Of a stretch of 32,173 nucleotides of DNA, positions 21,982 to 28,584 are shown in pieces. How positions within the stretch are numbered: the first letter of the stretch is position 1; every line of letters begins with the position of its first letter. Under the pieces are notes generated by a model. It was given only the letters and a program-made list of their open reading frames with translations, ran no database searches and had not been told where the DNA came from. The translations under genes and the position numbers were made by a program. The stretch comes from a virus. The DNA lies in the IMG/VR virus record IMGVR_UViG_3300031565_000214, positions 1 through 32,173 of that record, one strand, 5' to 3'.

Positions 21982-23001
21982 TTACTTATTATGGACAGCA
22001 AAGCCATTGGCAAAATAAGTCTGATTACCGCTTACAGATAGATTATAAATAGGCATATCATTTTGATACCCGCCATTACCCCTTATGCTTTTTATTTCTA
22101 CAGGTTCCCCATTCTTAGTAAGCACAAAATCGCCAACCTCTAATTTATGTATATTATCTTTAGAAAATTCCGAGCCCGTGTGTTCACGCAGAGTTTTTGT
22201 TGGGGAGATAGACTTCCAGCCGTCCGGTGTCATAAACGGATGTTCAGAAGTCACATAAAATGGACTACCGTTAATGGAGTAAAGTTTTTTATTACCGATA
22301 GGTCGTATCGGGTTTGATCGAACAACATTTGTGGTGCTGTCTAACGCCAAAACAACATCACCAGCAACAATATCTTCAATTGCTTTTTCTGAACCATTTG
22401 CCATTGTAACCATCGTTCCGGCAATAAAGCAACCGCCACCGCCGCCACCACCGCCACCCTTATAAGTCAATGTCGCCGAACCAGCGTAGTAACCTGTTGC
22501 AATAGTTATGCCGGGGGCCAATCCTGTTCCGTCGTCTCGTGCAATTTCTATCATAAGGGTACCTGCCGACTGTGCGCTAAACTTACCTTCAGCTTGCCAT
22601 TGCCAATCCGGTGCAGGCGTTGTACCCGGCGCCAAACTGTGCCACGTATTTAGAGCTTGTCCTACATCAGGAGCATCGCCGCTGTCGAGGGTTGCACGTA
22701 TCCAATATATACCTGTATATTCTTTATCACTAAGCCACGTCGTATCTTGTTGGTAATACGAATAAGCTCCTGCACCAAAATCAGAATCAAATCTCGTAAT
22801 CGATCCCTGTTCTGTAAAATAGCCGCCGCCGCTAACTGCATCAGCTGCTCCGAATATCCAAGAGCACACCGCGTAACCGGCTATCACGCCATCAGTGTTG
22901 TCAATGCTATATATTGTGTTAGGTGATTCTGATGTACCCGATAGTGATGGGACCGATACGCCTGCTGCGGCTGTATGTGCGTCAAAGTGCATAAATGACA
23001 T
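21982..23001 (-). CDS. Protein ending in an intein-like Hint domain
   Basis: Residues 1-180 look like a beta-rich, Gly/Thr/Ser-rich secreted or structural domain. Nine consecutive Gly (182-190) lead to Cys191, where a Hint (Hedgehog/intein) domain starts: CFIAGTMVTMANGSEKAIED, block B T251-S-E-H254, and a C-terminal H337-N338 followed by a single Lys. All self-cleavage residues of inteins are present, but the +1 residue is Lys, not Cys/Ser/Thr, and there is essentially no C-extein, so this resembles a bacterial-intein-like domain that cleaves rather than splices. GGAGAG precedes the ATG. It directly follows the serine protease gene, three bases apart. Confidence 0.85.
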   Translation of the reverse strand: MSFMHFDAHTAAAGVSVPSLSGTSESPNTIYSIDNTDGVIAGYAVCSWIFGAADAVSGGGYFTEQGSITRFDSDFGAGAYSYYQQDTTWLSDKEYTGIYWIRATLDSGDAPDVGQALNTWHSLAPGTTPAPDWQWQAEGKFSAQSAGTLMIEIARDDGTGLAPGITIATGYYAGSATLTYKGGGGGGGGGCFIAGTMVTMANGSEKAIEDIVAGDVVLALDSTTNVVRSNPIRPIGNKKLYSINGSPFYVTSEHPFMTPDGWKSISPTKTLREHTGSEFSKDNIHKLEVGDFVLTKNGEPVEIKSIRGNGGYQNDMPIYNLSVSGNQTYFANGFAVHNK

Positions 23002-23003
23002 TC

Positions 23004-24158
23004 TTACTCTCCGATAAACTTTGTGATGTTTAGATCTTGCATTACTGCATCAATTGGATTTGCAAAAGTAACAACGTCGTTACCTGCAAATAGCAAGCCT
23101 ACTGCATTGTCGTTGTTGTCCATAACAAGTGAGCCACTGTCACCACCTGCTGAGAACGGCGAACCATCTACGCCTGTCTCGATCCATAGCTGATCTTCAA
23201 AGCGGCAAATGCCGCCGTCATAACCTACGTCAACAATAACGTCTGTCTGTAAAATTGTGCCTGTTGTATGGCCTGTTGTGCGACCCAGCTTGTGTACGCT
23301 TGTGCCTACACCAGCAAGCTCATTCACGCCCTTTACACCTGTCGAAAATGTCAAGTAATTTGTTGCATATTCGATGCCGTCGTCAATCGTTGCTACAGCG
23401 CCGTCAACACGGTTTAGAATAATTTGCGCAATTGCGTATTCCTGCTTCGCTACCGTTGTCGATGGACGAACTGCTCTTAGGCGTGTGCTGCGTCCTGTTA
23501 GCTCTGCTACCTTGTTTAGCACCTTTGCAAAAATGTTAGCTACCTTACACTTGCTATCTTCCTCAGGCTCGGGTGTTGGGTCAGGTTCCGGTGTTGGGTC
23601 AGGCTCTGGTGTTGGATCTGGGTCAGGTGCTGGGCCTGGTGGAGGTGTCGGTTCGCTTTGGTTGGTGAAGGTAAGAGGCACGTAATTGTACAGAGTACCT
23701 ACGCGATCCGAAAGATCGCCGCCATCATAATCCCCTGGCTGAATAATGGCATCGCCTAACTGCGCATCGTTTTCGTTAGCAAATACGTGGTTGTTGCTTA
23801 GTATCATAACGTCGCCATCAACTTCTACTATAGCACCGATCGTACCTGCTGTGATTGCGTAATGCCCTACGCTAATGCCCGGCATGACAGGACGTTGCTT
23901 GTCGCGCCATGCTGGAAACTTACGTGGGCGGTCGCCGATCTCAACAATGTCAGTCGGAATGCCGTCAATACTTTGCGGGATCATTTCTTCTTGCGTTAGC
24001 TGCGCTACTGGTTTCTTTGCTTTGATTGAGCAGATAAGTGCTTTTCTACCTGTGCGCTTGCCGTGGGATATTTTCTCTCCAATACCTACAGCATATACGC
24101 CGGGTTTGCTCAGTAGTTCCTCTGCATGTTTACGCAGAGTATCGCGATGTTTGGTCAT
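23004..24158 (-). CDS. Chymotrypsin-fold serine protease with Pro-rich insert
   Basis: Triad candidates are H124 in ILSNNHVFA, an Asp in the VDGAVATIDD segment (252-260) and S341 in GGDSGSLV, the trypsin-type GDSG motif. Between His and Asp lies a ~30-residue insert of repeated PEPDPT units (170-199). The first ~90 residues may be a propeptide, with VGIGEKISHGKRTGRK resembling the N-terminus of related bacterial proteases. No signal peptide is visible, so the protein is either virion-borne or released at lysis. A clear late promoter precedes it, and the Hint protein follows in the same transcript. Substrate unknown; processing of a virion or host surface protein is a possibility. Confidence 0.82.
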   Translation of the reverse strand: MTKHRDTLRKHAEELLSKPGVYAVGIGEKISHGKRTGRKALICSIKAKKPVAQLTQEEMIPQSIDGIPTDIVEIGDRPRKFPAWRDKQRPVMPGISVGHYAITAGTIGAIVEVDGDVMILSNNHVFANENDAQLGDAIIQPGDYDGGDLSDRVGTLYNYVPLTFTNQSEPTPPPGPAPDPDPTPEPDPTPEPDPTPEPEEDSKCKVANIFAKVLNKVAELTGRSTRLRAVRPSTTVAKQEYAIAQIILNRVDGAVATIDDGIEYATNYLTFSTGVKGVNELAGVGTSVHKLGRTTGHTTGTILQTDVIVDVGYDGGICRFEDQLWIETGVDGSPFSAGGDSGSLVMDNNDNAVGLLFAGNDVVTFANPIDAVMQDLNITKFIGE

Positions 24159-24182
24159 TACAAGTCCTCTAGATTGTTATAT

Positions 24183-24192
24183 AGTATTTATC
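24183..24192 (-). promoter_or_regulatory. T4-type late promoter motif (GATAAATACT) for protease and Hint genes
   Basis: Minus-strand GATAAATACT lies 25 bases before the protease ATG, with AGAGGAC as ribosome-binding site in between. Confidence 0.72.
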
Positions 24193-24220
24193 GCAATACT
24201 AAGAATCTTCGGACTCGCTT

Positions 24221-24562
24221 TTACAATGTGCCGGACCAATCATCGTAATCGAAGTCGTCCCAATCATCTTCGGGTATGCCCTGCTTCTCGAGCCATTCCT
24301 CATATTCTTTGCGCATATCGGGGTCAAACTCTTTGCCAGCTAACTTAGCACGGAATTCCTTCTTTTTACGATTTTCGCCTTCCCACTCTTCTTCGGGGTC
24401 ATCACCAGCAAGATAATCATTGAGCTCATCTTGCCAATAGTCCTCGACTCGATCATACTTGGTACGATCGCGAAAAGTTTCTGCACGATTGAATTCGCCT
24501 GCGTGTTTTGCAACAAAGTTTCTACGCTTCGGTGCTTGCGGGCGCCGTTCCTTCTTACTCAT
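24221..24562 (-). CDS. Charged hypothetical protein (113 aa)
   Basis: Not recognised. The N-terminus is basic (MSKKERRPQAPKRRNF), the C-terminal third very acidic with aromatic residues (IPEDDWDDFDYDDWSGTL). The ATG at 24562 is preferred over an in-frame GTG four codons upstream because GGAAGGAA lies directly before it and it overlaps the previous stop as ATGA. Last gene of the small operon headed by the SLOG-like protein. Confidence 0.65.
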   Translation of the reverse strand: MSKKERRPQAPKRRNFVAKHAGEFNRAETFRDRTKYDRVEDYWQDELNDYLAGDDPEEEWEGENRKKKEFRAKLAGKEFDPDMRKEYEEWLEKQGIPEDDWDDFDYDDWSGTL

Positions 24563-24813
24563 TTCCTTCCCCACTTTAGCTGGAATGCAAAAGCGTCCTT
24601 TTCGTTCTCAAAAAAGTAGCAGTCCCAGTCTCTGGAATACTGCCCTATACATTTTCTATTGGCCCAGTCCAAAACTGCAACCCTATCAATGCTCGGTAAA
24701 TCTACTGGACATTTATGCCAGTCTTGTGTTATGTTATTACTGATCGTCACATACTTGCGACTTGGTTTCATAGCTCGAAGTTTATCGAGGCTTGTTTTGG
24801 CTTTTTCACGCAT
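24559..24813 (-). CDS. Hypothetical protein (84 aa)
   Basis: Not recognised. The frame is open upstream into the previous gene, but the ATG at 24813 (MREKAKTSLDKLRAMKP) avoids a large overlap. The C-terminal half (VDLPSIDRVAVLDWANRKCI, YFFENEKDAFAFQLKWG) looks like a small alpha/beta domain. A CATAAATA late-like octamer ends five bases before the ATG, so a leaderless transcript is possible. The stop overlaps the next ATG. Confidence 0.6.
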   Translation of the reverse strand: MREKAKTSLDKLRAMKPSRKYVTISNNITQDWHKCPVDLPSIDRVAVLDWANRKCIGQYSRDWDCYFFENEKDAFAFQLKWGRK

Positions 24814-24816
24814 AGT

Positions 24817-24826
24817 ACTATTTATG
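24817..24826 (-). promoter_or_regulatory. Late-promoter-like motif (CATAAATAGT), immediately before an ATG
   Basis: The octamer CATAAATA (24826-24819) matches the T4 late octamer at seven of eight positions and is followed after five bases by the ATG at 24813, the same spacing as at 9306. Confidence 0.4.
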
Positions 24827-25232
24827 CGGCCCACGTACCGTCGGGTTTGATTATGATAACAGTTTTGTCTTGATGCCGTGCATATCTTACCGTTGCCCAT
24901 GTTCCCGATCGTAAAATTTCCTTATCCTCTTTAGGACAAGCAATTAGATATTCTGTTTCATCAACAATGTCGTGATTGCGTTCTATGTATTCCTTCTCTT
25001 CACGCAATTCGTCGTATTCGAGAAATGCTCGTTTGCTTTTGTTGATTGGTGGATGACCAACTGTCTTTACGTCTGGTCGAATCTCTTTCACTAGCACAAT
25101 ACACTCCGCATCAAAGCCAATACAATCGCCGCCGTGTATTTTCTCAAACGGTGCGTGAGCTAAAAATGCTGACAGGGCATTGAACTGCGCTTCAGTCATT
25201 CCAGATTGTGTTCCTGTGATTCCTAGTTCCAT
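24822..25232 (-). CDS. SLOG/DprA-like Rossmann-fold protein (136 aa)
   Basis: The start GITGTQSG, then HGGDCIGFDAE (about 34-44), then GHPP, RNHDIVDETEYLIACP and GTWATVRYA form the series of motifs typical of SLOG-superfamily nucleotide-binding domains (relatives of DprA, LOG and bacterial sensors). Such domains bind nucleotides or nucleotide-derived ligands; the ThsA SLOG domain binds a cyclic ADP-ribose isomer. No second domain is present. The ATG at 25232 starts only six bases after a perfect -10 box, so the mRNA should be leaderless. Role unknown; ligand capture or sensing is inference. Confidence 0.72.
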   Translation of the reverse strand: MELGITGTQSGMTEAQFNALSAFLAHAPFEKIHGGDCIGFDAECIVLVKEIRPDVKTVGHPPINKSKRAFLEYDELREEKEYIERNHDIVDETEYLIACPKEDKEILRSGTWATVRYARHQDKTVIIIKPDGTWAA

Positions 25233-25238
25233 AGATAC

Positions 25239-25267
25239 ATTATAACAGGAAAGTAACGTTTTGTCAA
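25239..25267 (-). promoter_or_regulatory. Sigma70 promoter (TTGACA-17-TATAAT) for the SLOG-like gene
   Basis: Minus strand: TTGACA at 25267-25262, 17 bases, TATAAT at 25244-25239. Both boxes are perfect. The -10 box ends six bases before the ATG. Confidence 0.88.
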
Positions 25268-25270
25268 GCC

Positions 25271-25298
25271 AAAAAAATAGCGCCCGTAGGCGCTATTT
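25271..25298 (-). terminator. Rho-independent terminator after the lysis block
   Basis: Minus strand: AAATAGCGCC-TACG-GGCGCTATTT, a ten-pair perfect stem, followed by Ts to a run of seven. It lies 18 bases after the stop of the membrane-anchored coiled-coil gene and just upstream of the next promoter. Confidence 0.9.
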
Positions 25299-25315
25299 CC
25301 TGTATTCAGTGTTTG

Positions 25316-25705
25316 TTAATCGACATTTAGCTCTTGCAGTTTTTGGTTGAGTACATTTAATTCCGCTGCTTCGTGCGGGTTTAAATCACCTTGAGCAAGT
25401 AGTACATCGCGCCTAACAACCAGTGTGTAAACGGTGCCATCTTTGATGGCTTTCATAATCTCATTCTGGTCGCGTTCTCGGTCTTCTTCTATTGCTTCAA
25501 TTAGCCTAGCTGTCTTGTCTTCTAGTTCGTCGATGTCTTGTACCGTTCGTGTATTATCTCTTTCATAAATATCAGCACGTACATACGTGCTATCCAAATA
25601 TACAAAGATACTCGAAAGTGTCACTAGTAGAGCCAAAAGTGCTCCGCCTAGCTTTAATAAAGATCTAAGATCTATTGTTCTATTTTCCATGACATCATCA
25701 CCCAT
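25316..25705 (-). CDS. Membrane-anchored coiled-coil protein, possible inner-membrane spanin
   Basis: A single N-terminal membrane segment (about 15-37, LLKLGGALLALLVTLSSIFV) is followed by a long charged helix (TVQDIDELEDKTARLIEAIEE) and a short C-terminal domain. This is the layout of inner-membrane spanins (Rz type), which fuse the two host membranes at the end of lysis, and of some holin partners. No Rz1-like lipoprotein overlaps it. AGGA lies nine bases before the ATG at 25705. It is the last gene of the probable lysis block and ends at a strong terminator. Confidence 0.6.
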   Translation of the reverse strand: MGDDVMENRTIDLRSLLKLGGALLALLVTLSSIFVYLDSTYVRADIYERDNTRTVQDIDELEDKTARLIEAIEEDRERDQNEIMKAIKDGTVYTLVVRRDVLLAQGDLNPHEAAELNVLNQKLQELNVD

Positions 25706-25719
25706 TAGTTATTTTCCTA

Positions 25720-26295
25720 TTAATTGGTGCGTATCCGATCATCATGGGCTTCGTGTGCTATTTCAAACTGTTCCAGTAATTCTTCCAATGTAGGGAAGTC
25801 CTCAGGATTGGATGTGTCGAAGCCCAATAATTCAAGGTCGGCTTTCGCACCGTCCATGATTTTCTGTGCTTTTACGTGTGCTTCAACATTTTCTTCGGGA
25901 ATTACAGAATGCATAAATTCTGCTAAACGATATACACCTAGTGAGTATACTACATGCTGCATTAATCGTTGCTCTTCTGCGTCTTCTATTGATATACATT
26001 CGCCTGGCGTGGAAACTTTAGCAGAATGCCGTTGATCTTCAATATCGTCAATACGATTACGAAGATAAACATTTTCTTCTTTTAAAAGATCTCGTTCGAC
26101 TCTTATATCTATAAGCTCACTCTTTAAGCGACGAATTTGCTCATCCGCCGGAATTACTGACCCCGGCGCACGTTCTGTTCGTTTTTGCTGTATGTTGCTT
26201 AAAAGATTATCTAATGACGATTGTTGAGGTTCTTCTCCCGCATTAATAGGGAGAGATAAACACATCAACATCAGTCCAGTTAATATTACTTTCAT
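25720..26295 (-). CDS. Secreted coiled-coil protein in the lysis block
   Basis: A signal peptide is visible (MKVILTGLMLMCLSLPINAG), giving a periplasmic product of about 170 residues. Residues ~50-95 are a strong coiled coil (IRRLKSELIDIRVERDLLKE), and the C-terminal half is acidic and helical. No lipobox. A perfect T4 late octamer (TATAAATA) with a 5' hairpin precedes it. Between the endolysin and the membrane coiled-coil gene, it may take part in periplasmic steps of lysis; this is inference from position and topology only. Confidence 0.7.
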   Translation of the reverse strand: MKVILTGLMLMCLSLPINAGEEPQQSSLDNLLSNIQQKRTERAPGSVIPADEQIRRLKSELIDIRVERDLLKEENVYLRNRIDDIEDQRHSAKVSTPGECISIEDAEEQRLMQHVVYSLGVYRLAEFMHSVIPEENVEAHVKAQKIMDGAKADLELLGFDTSNPEDFPTLEELLEQFEIAHEAHDDRIRTN

Positions 26296-26315
26296 TGTAT
26301 GTCTTCCATGTTGCT

Positions 26316-26330
26316 GCTGAGTTATTCAGC
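26316..26330 (-). promoter_or_regulatory. Hairpin in the 5' leader of the secreted coiled-coil gene
   Basis: Minus strand GCTGA-ATAAC-TCAGC, a perfect five-pair stem starting four bases after the late octamer. Confidence 0.5.
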
Positions 26331-26332
26331 GT

Positions 26333-26342
26333 AGTATTTATA
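26333..26342 (-). promoter_or_regulatory. Perfect T4 late promoter motif (TATAAATACT)
   Basis: The only minus-strand copy in the window that matches the T4 late consensus TATAAATACT exactly. It is 38 bases before the secreted coiled-coil gene. Confidence 0.8.
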
Positions 26343-26371
26343 TATACTTGCTAGGGAATTATACCGCTGCT

Positions 26372-26986
26372 TTATGCCGCTGCTCTACGCAACCAGCCCT
26401 TGCGATACTTTTCAAACTTAGGTTTTGCTGCGATCAAATCAATGTAGAACTGTGCGTGTTCTTGGCGAATCTCTGCCATAAGCAACTCAGGGTTAGTGCA
26501 GTTGATTGCAGCAAAAGTATTCTTACCTATTGCACCGTCTACACCTACGTTCTGTCCGCAGTTGTTTAGTGCGCGCTGTACAATCTTGCCTGTCTGTTTA
26601 GGCCCCATGTTCACAGTCATATCAAATACTCTTGCTGCTACTGTAAAATCTACAATCTCATCATAGTCGTATTTGTCCCAAAAGTGAATGCGGTATAATT
26701 TACGTGCTTGCTCAACAGTCATGTTCTTAATGTCATCAACATCAATGTCGCCATCCTTGTCGAGGTCACCATCTAAGAATCCATCGCCATCCGAGTCACC
26801 AGCATCGTTTTTGAGGAAGCGAATAGACATGCCCCAATTTGTTGCGCCACCTGGATCGACAGGATCGTTTACAAATCCGCCTTCGTGTTTTAGTGTAATT
26901 AGTATTGCTTTGTCAAAGTGATCCGATGATTCACTGTCTTTTTCGTTCTCTTTGATTACAGAACCTAGAAATTCTTCCATGCCCAT
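26372..26986 (-). CDS. Endolysin, GH108 family, with calcium-binding loops
   Basis: Peptidoglycan hydrolase (muramidase-type). The family signature HEGGFVNDPVDPGGATNWG (34-52, catalytic Glu E35) is intact. The C-terminal part (MTVNMGPKQTGKIVQRALN, then VDGAIGKNTFAAI) matches the GH108 peptidoglycan-binding domain. Unusual is an insert at about 61-87 with two Asp-rich loops, DSDGDGFLDGDL and DKDGDIDVDDI, in the pattern of EF-hand or dockerin calcium sites. There is no signal peptide, so export needs a holin. A late promoter with a 5' hairpin lies just upstream of AGGAGA. Confidence 0.9.
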   Translation of the reverse strand: MGMEEFLGSVIKENEKDSESSDHFDKAILITLKHEGGFVNDPVDPGGATNWGMSIRFLKNDAGDSDGDGFLDGDLDKDGDIDVDDIKNMTVEQARKLYRIHFWDKYDYDEIVDFTVAARVFDMTVNMGPKQTGKIVQRALNNCGQNVGVDGAIGKNTFAAINCTNPELLMAEIRQEHAQFYIDLIAAKPKFEKYRKGWLRRAAA

Positions 26987-26998
26987 TTGATAAATCTC

Positions 26999-27016
26999 CT
27001 GTTATGATTATAACAG
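26999..27016 (-). promoter_or_regulatory. Hairpin at the 5' end of the endolysin mRNA
   Basis: Minus strand CTGTTAT-AATC-ATAACAG, a perfect seven-pair stem directly abutting the late promoter octamer and immediately followed by the GAGA ribosome-binding site. Confidence 0.6.
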
Positions 27017-27024
27017 TATTTATC
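27015..27024 (-). promoter_or_regulatory. T4-type late promoter motif (GATAAATACT) for endolysin
   Basis: Minus-strand GATAAATACT lies 29 bases before the endolysin ATG at 26986. Confidence 0.72.
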
Positions 27025-27047
27025 ATAAAAACAGGAAAATCAGAAGA

Positions 27048-27806
27048 TCAGGAAACGTCTTCGTCTAGGATGGCGCTTAGATAAGTTACAAGCAAATGAG
27101 GATGAATAAACTTTTTAGGGTTCCAATTCCAACCTACGTCCAATACCCGGCGAGTGCCTGAATGTGTATAAGGAAGAACGTACGGCAAGTTAGGCGGCAA
27201 CCAACGAACTAGATCCCATTTTGTAACAATGCGATTGTATTCGATGTTATCTAGATATTCAGCTAATTCGGGTCCAGCTACGCGCGGCGCGCCGAACGTG
27301 CATAGTTCGTCAGGCTTGTACTTAGCGCATAATAGCGTCGATAACGCTCCGCCTAACGAATGCCCTACAAATACTACGCGCTTATGGTCAGGCACGTTAC
27401 TGAGATCGACAAGAATGTTAGGCACTAGCTTTTCGATGGATTGTGCAAAACCTTTGTGTACTCTTATGTCGCCAAAGTCTTGCTTCCAAAATGTAAAACA
27501 GCTCTTCAAATCATCAGACTGATCTAACTGCGTTCCTCGAAAGGCAACAACAGCCATGTCATCAAGTTCTGCAAAGAAACCTTGTGTTCCGTTGTGATTA
27601 TATAGGGAAAGTTTTTGCGCTCCGAACTCATCCATCTTTTCACGGATCATATCAAAGCTAAAATATGCAAGTTGGGAAAGGTACAGGGCAGTGATGTGCT
27701 TGTTTTCTACAAGCTGGATTGAGAGTTTACTATGAGTTACATTTTCGCTTACAATATTTTGTATGCGAGTGAATAATGAAGCTTTGTGTATTTCCCATTC
27801 GGTCAT
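27048..27806 (-). CDS. Class-3 (alpha/beta hydrolase) lipase
   Basis: The nucleophile elbow GHSLGG (S150) is in a typical lipase-3 context (VVFVGHSLGGALSTLL), followed by CTFGAPRVAGPEL, the catalytic Asp in RIVTKWDLVRWLPP (D198) and a candidate catalytic His in FIHPHLLVTYL near residue 236. The oxyanion segment VAFRGTQ is at 87-93. The triad appears complete at 252 residues. There is no signal peptide, so it acts inside the cell or after lysis. It lies between the ClpP-like protease and endolysin genes. A role in membrane degradation at lysis or in lipid turnover is inference. Confidence 0.85.
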   Translation of the reverse strand: MTEWEIHKASLFTRIQNIVSENVTHSKLSIQLVENKHITALYLSQLAYFSFDMIREKMDEFGAQKLSLYNHNGTQGFFAELDDMAVVAFRGTQLDQSDDLKSCFTFWKQDFGDIRVHKGFAQSIEKLVPNILVDLSNVPDHKRVVFVGHSLGGALSTLLCAKYKPDELCTFGAPRVAGPELAEYLDNIEYNRIVTKWDLVRWLPPNLPYVLPYTHSGTRRVLDVGWNWNPKKFIHPHLLVTYLSAILDEDVS

Positions 27807-27810
27807 TAGT

Positions 27811-28509
27811 CTACTTCGTTAGCGTTGACCAATCATATTCGCCATCGCCGCCGAAAATAACATCAGCAAAGTTATGATCTAATGCTTCTTCTGCTGTAAA
27901 GTATACTTCTTCTTTTTCTTTCATCTTTTTGCGGAGCCAAGTATCAATCTGCTTGTCGCTTTTGCCTTTGAACTTTTCCGACCGGCGAAGTTTTCTAATA
28001 TAAATATCAAACATGATTTGATCAGCTTTGATCATCTCTTCATATTCGGTCATTACCTGTGTGCCTGTGCCGACAATACAATTCGTACCTGTGTGAACCA
28101 TGAACGTCGAGTGTGGCATCATTGCGCGCCAGTCTGCTGCGCAAAAGATAATTGAGCTCATGCTTCGTGCGCTTGCATAGTTTAGGATTGTTACATGATT
28201 GCGGCAGGCTCTGATTGCTTGATAGATAGCAAGGCCTTCTGTCCAATCGCCACCGCAAGATTTGAGGTGAATCAAAATAGGGTCATCTGTAATGTTTGAC
28301 AGTAGGCGAAGATTTTTGATGAACTGATTTGCCATTGTATAATCGACACCGGGTTCGCCGATTTCTTCGTGTGCGCTATAGGAGTATTCTTCTCGAGGAA
28401 ACAAAAATATTTCCCTGTGCTCAATATCAAGTCCGTAGTCATTAACGTGGGATATTATCCCACTTTCTAGTATCGACTTTTGTTTCTTGATATGTGCTGC
28501 TGCTGTCAT
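27811..28509 (-). CDS. ClpP-like serine protease
   Basis: ClpP fold: HLKSCGGDWTEGLAIYQAI (81-99) matches the ClpP SPGG strand-turn, ASARSMSS holds the catalytic Ser (S116), and MPHSTFMVH the catalytic His (H139). The segment FTAEEALDHNFADVIF matches the ClpP C-terminal helix. At the place of the third catalytic residue (Asp in ERDRF of ClpP) the sequence reads EEVYF, apparently Glu. Length is 232 residues with an N-terminal extension of about 40. AGGG lies before the ATG. It could replace or modulate host ClpP or act in head maturation; the normal T4 head protease gp21 is not in the window. Confidence 0.85.
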   Translation of the reverse strand: MTAAAHIKKQKSILESGIISHVNDYGLDIEHREIFLFPREEYSYSAHEEIGEPGVDYTMANQFIKNLRLLSNITDDPILIHLKSCGGDWTEGLAIYQAIRACRNHVTILNYASARSMSSIIFCAADWRAMMPHSTFMVHTGTNCIVGTGTQVMTEYEEMIKADQIMFDIYIRKLRRSEKFKGKSDKQIDTWLRKKMKEKEEVYFTAEEALDHNFADVIFGGDGEYDWSTLTK

Positions 28510-28561
28510 TTCATACCCTGTGTAATATGCGTCCTCGGATTCCTCCGCCCGAAGTCCCCGT

Positions 28562-28574
28562 CCTAGTTACTAAG
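28562..28574 (-). promoter_or_regulatory. Hairpin in the clpP-like leader
   Basis: Minus strand CTTAG-TAA-CTAGG, five pairs (one G-U), two bases after the late-like octamer. Confidence 0.35.
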
Positions 28575-28584
28575 TGTATTTAGC
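28575..28584 (-). promoter_or_regulatory. Late-promoter-like motif (GCTAAATACA) for the ClpP-like gene
   Basis: Minus-strand GCTAAATACA lies about 65 bases before the ClpP-like start. The first two positions differ from the stronger copies. Confidence 0.42.

Noticed and set aside
21982-23001. True splicing intein
   Set aside because: The residue after HN is Lys and the protein ends there, so there is no C-extein with a Cys, Ser or Thr nucleophile to splice.
23566-23648. DNA repeat array or frameshift in the protease gene
   Set aside because: The imperfect repeats keep the frame and code a PEPDPT linker; the protease motifs on both sides are in the same frame.
24559-24900. Longer version of the 84-residue protein starting at 24900
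   Set aside because: It needs a large overlap with the SLOG-like gene and uses a Cys-rich, unlikely N-terminus; the ATG at 24813 fits the gene junction.
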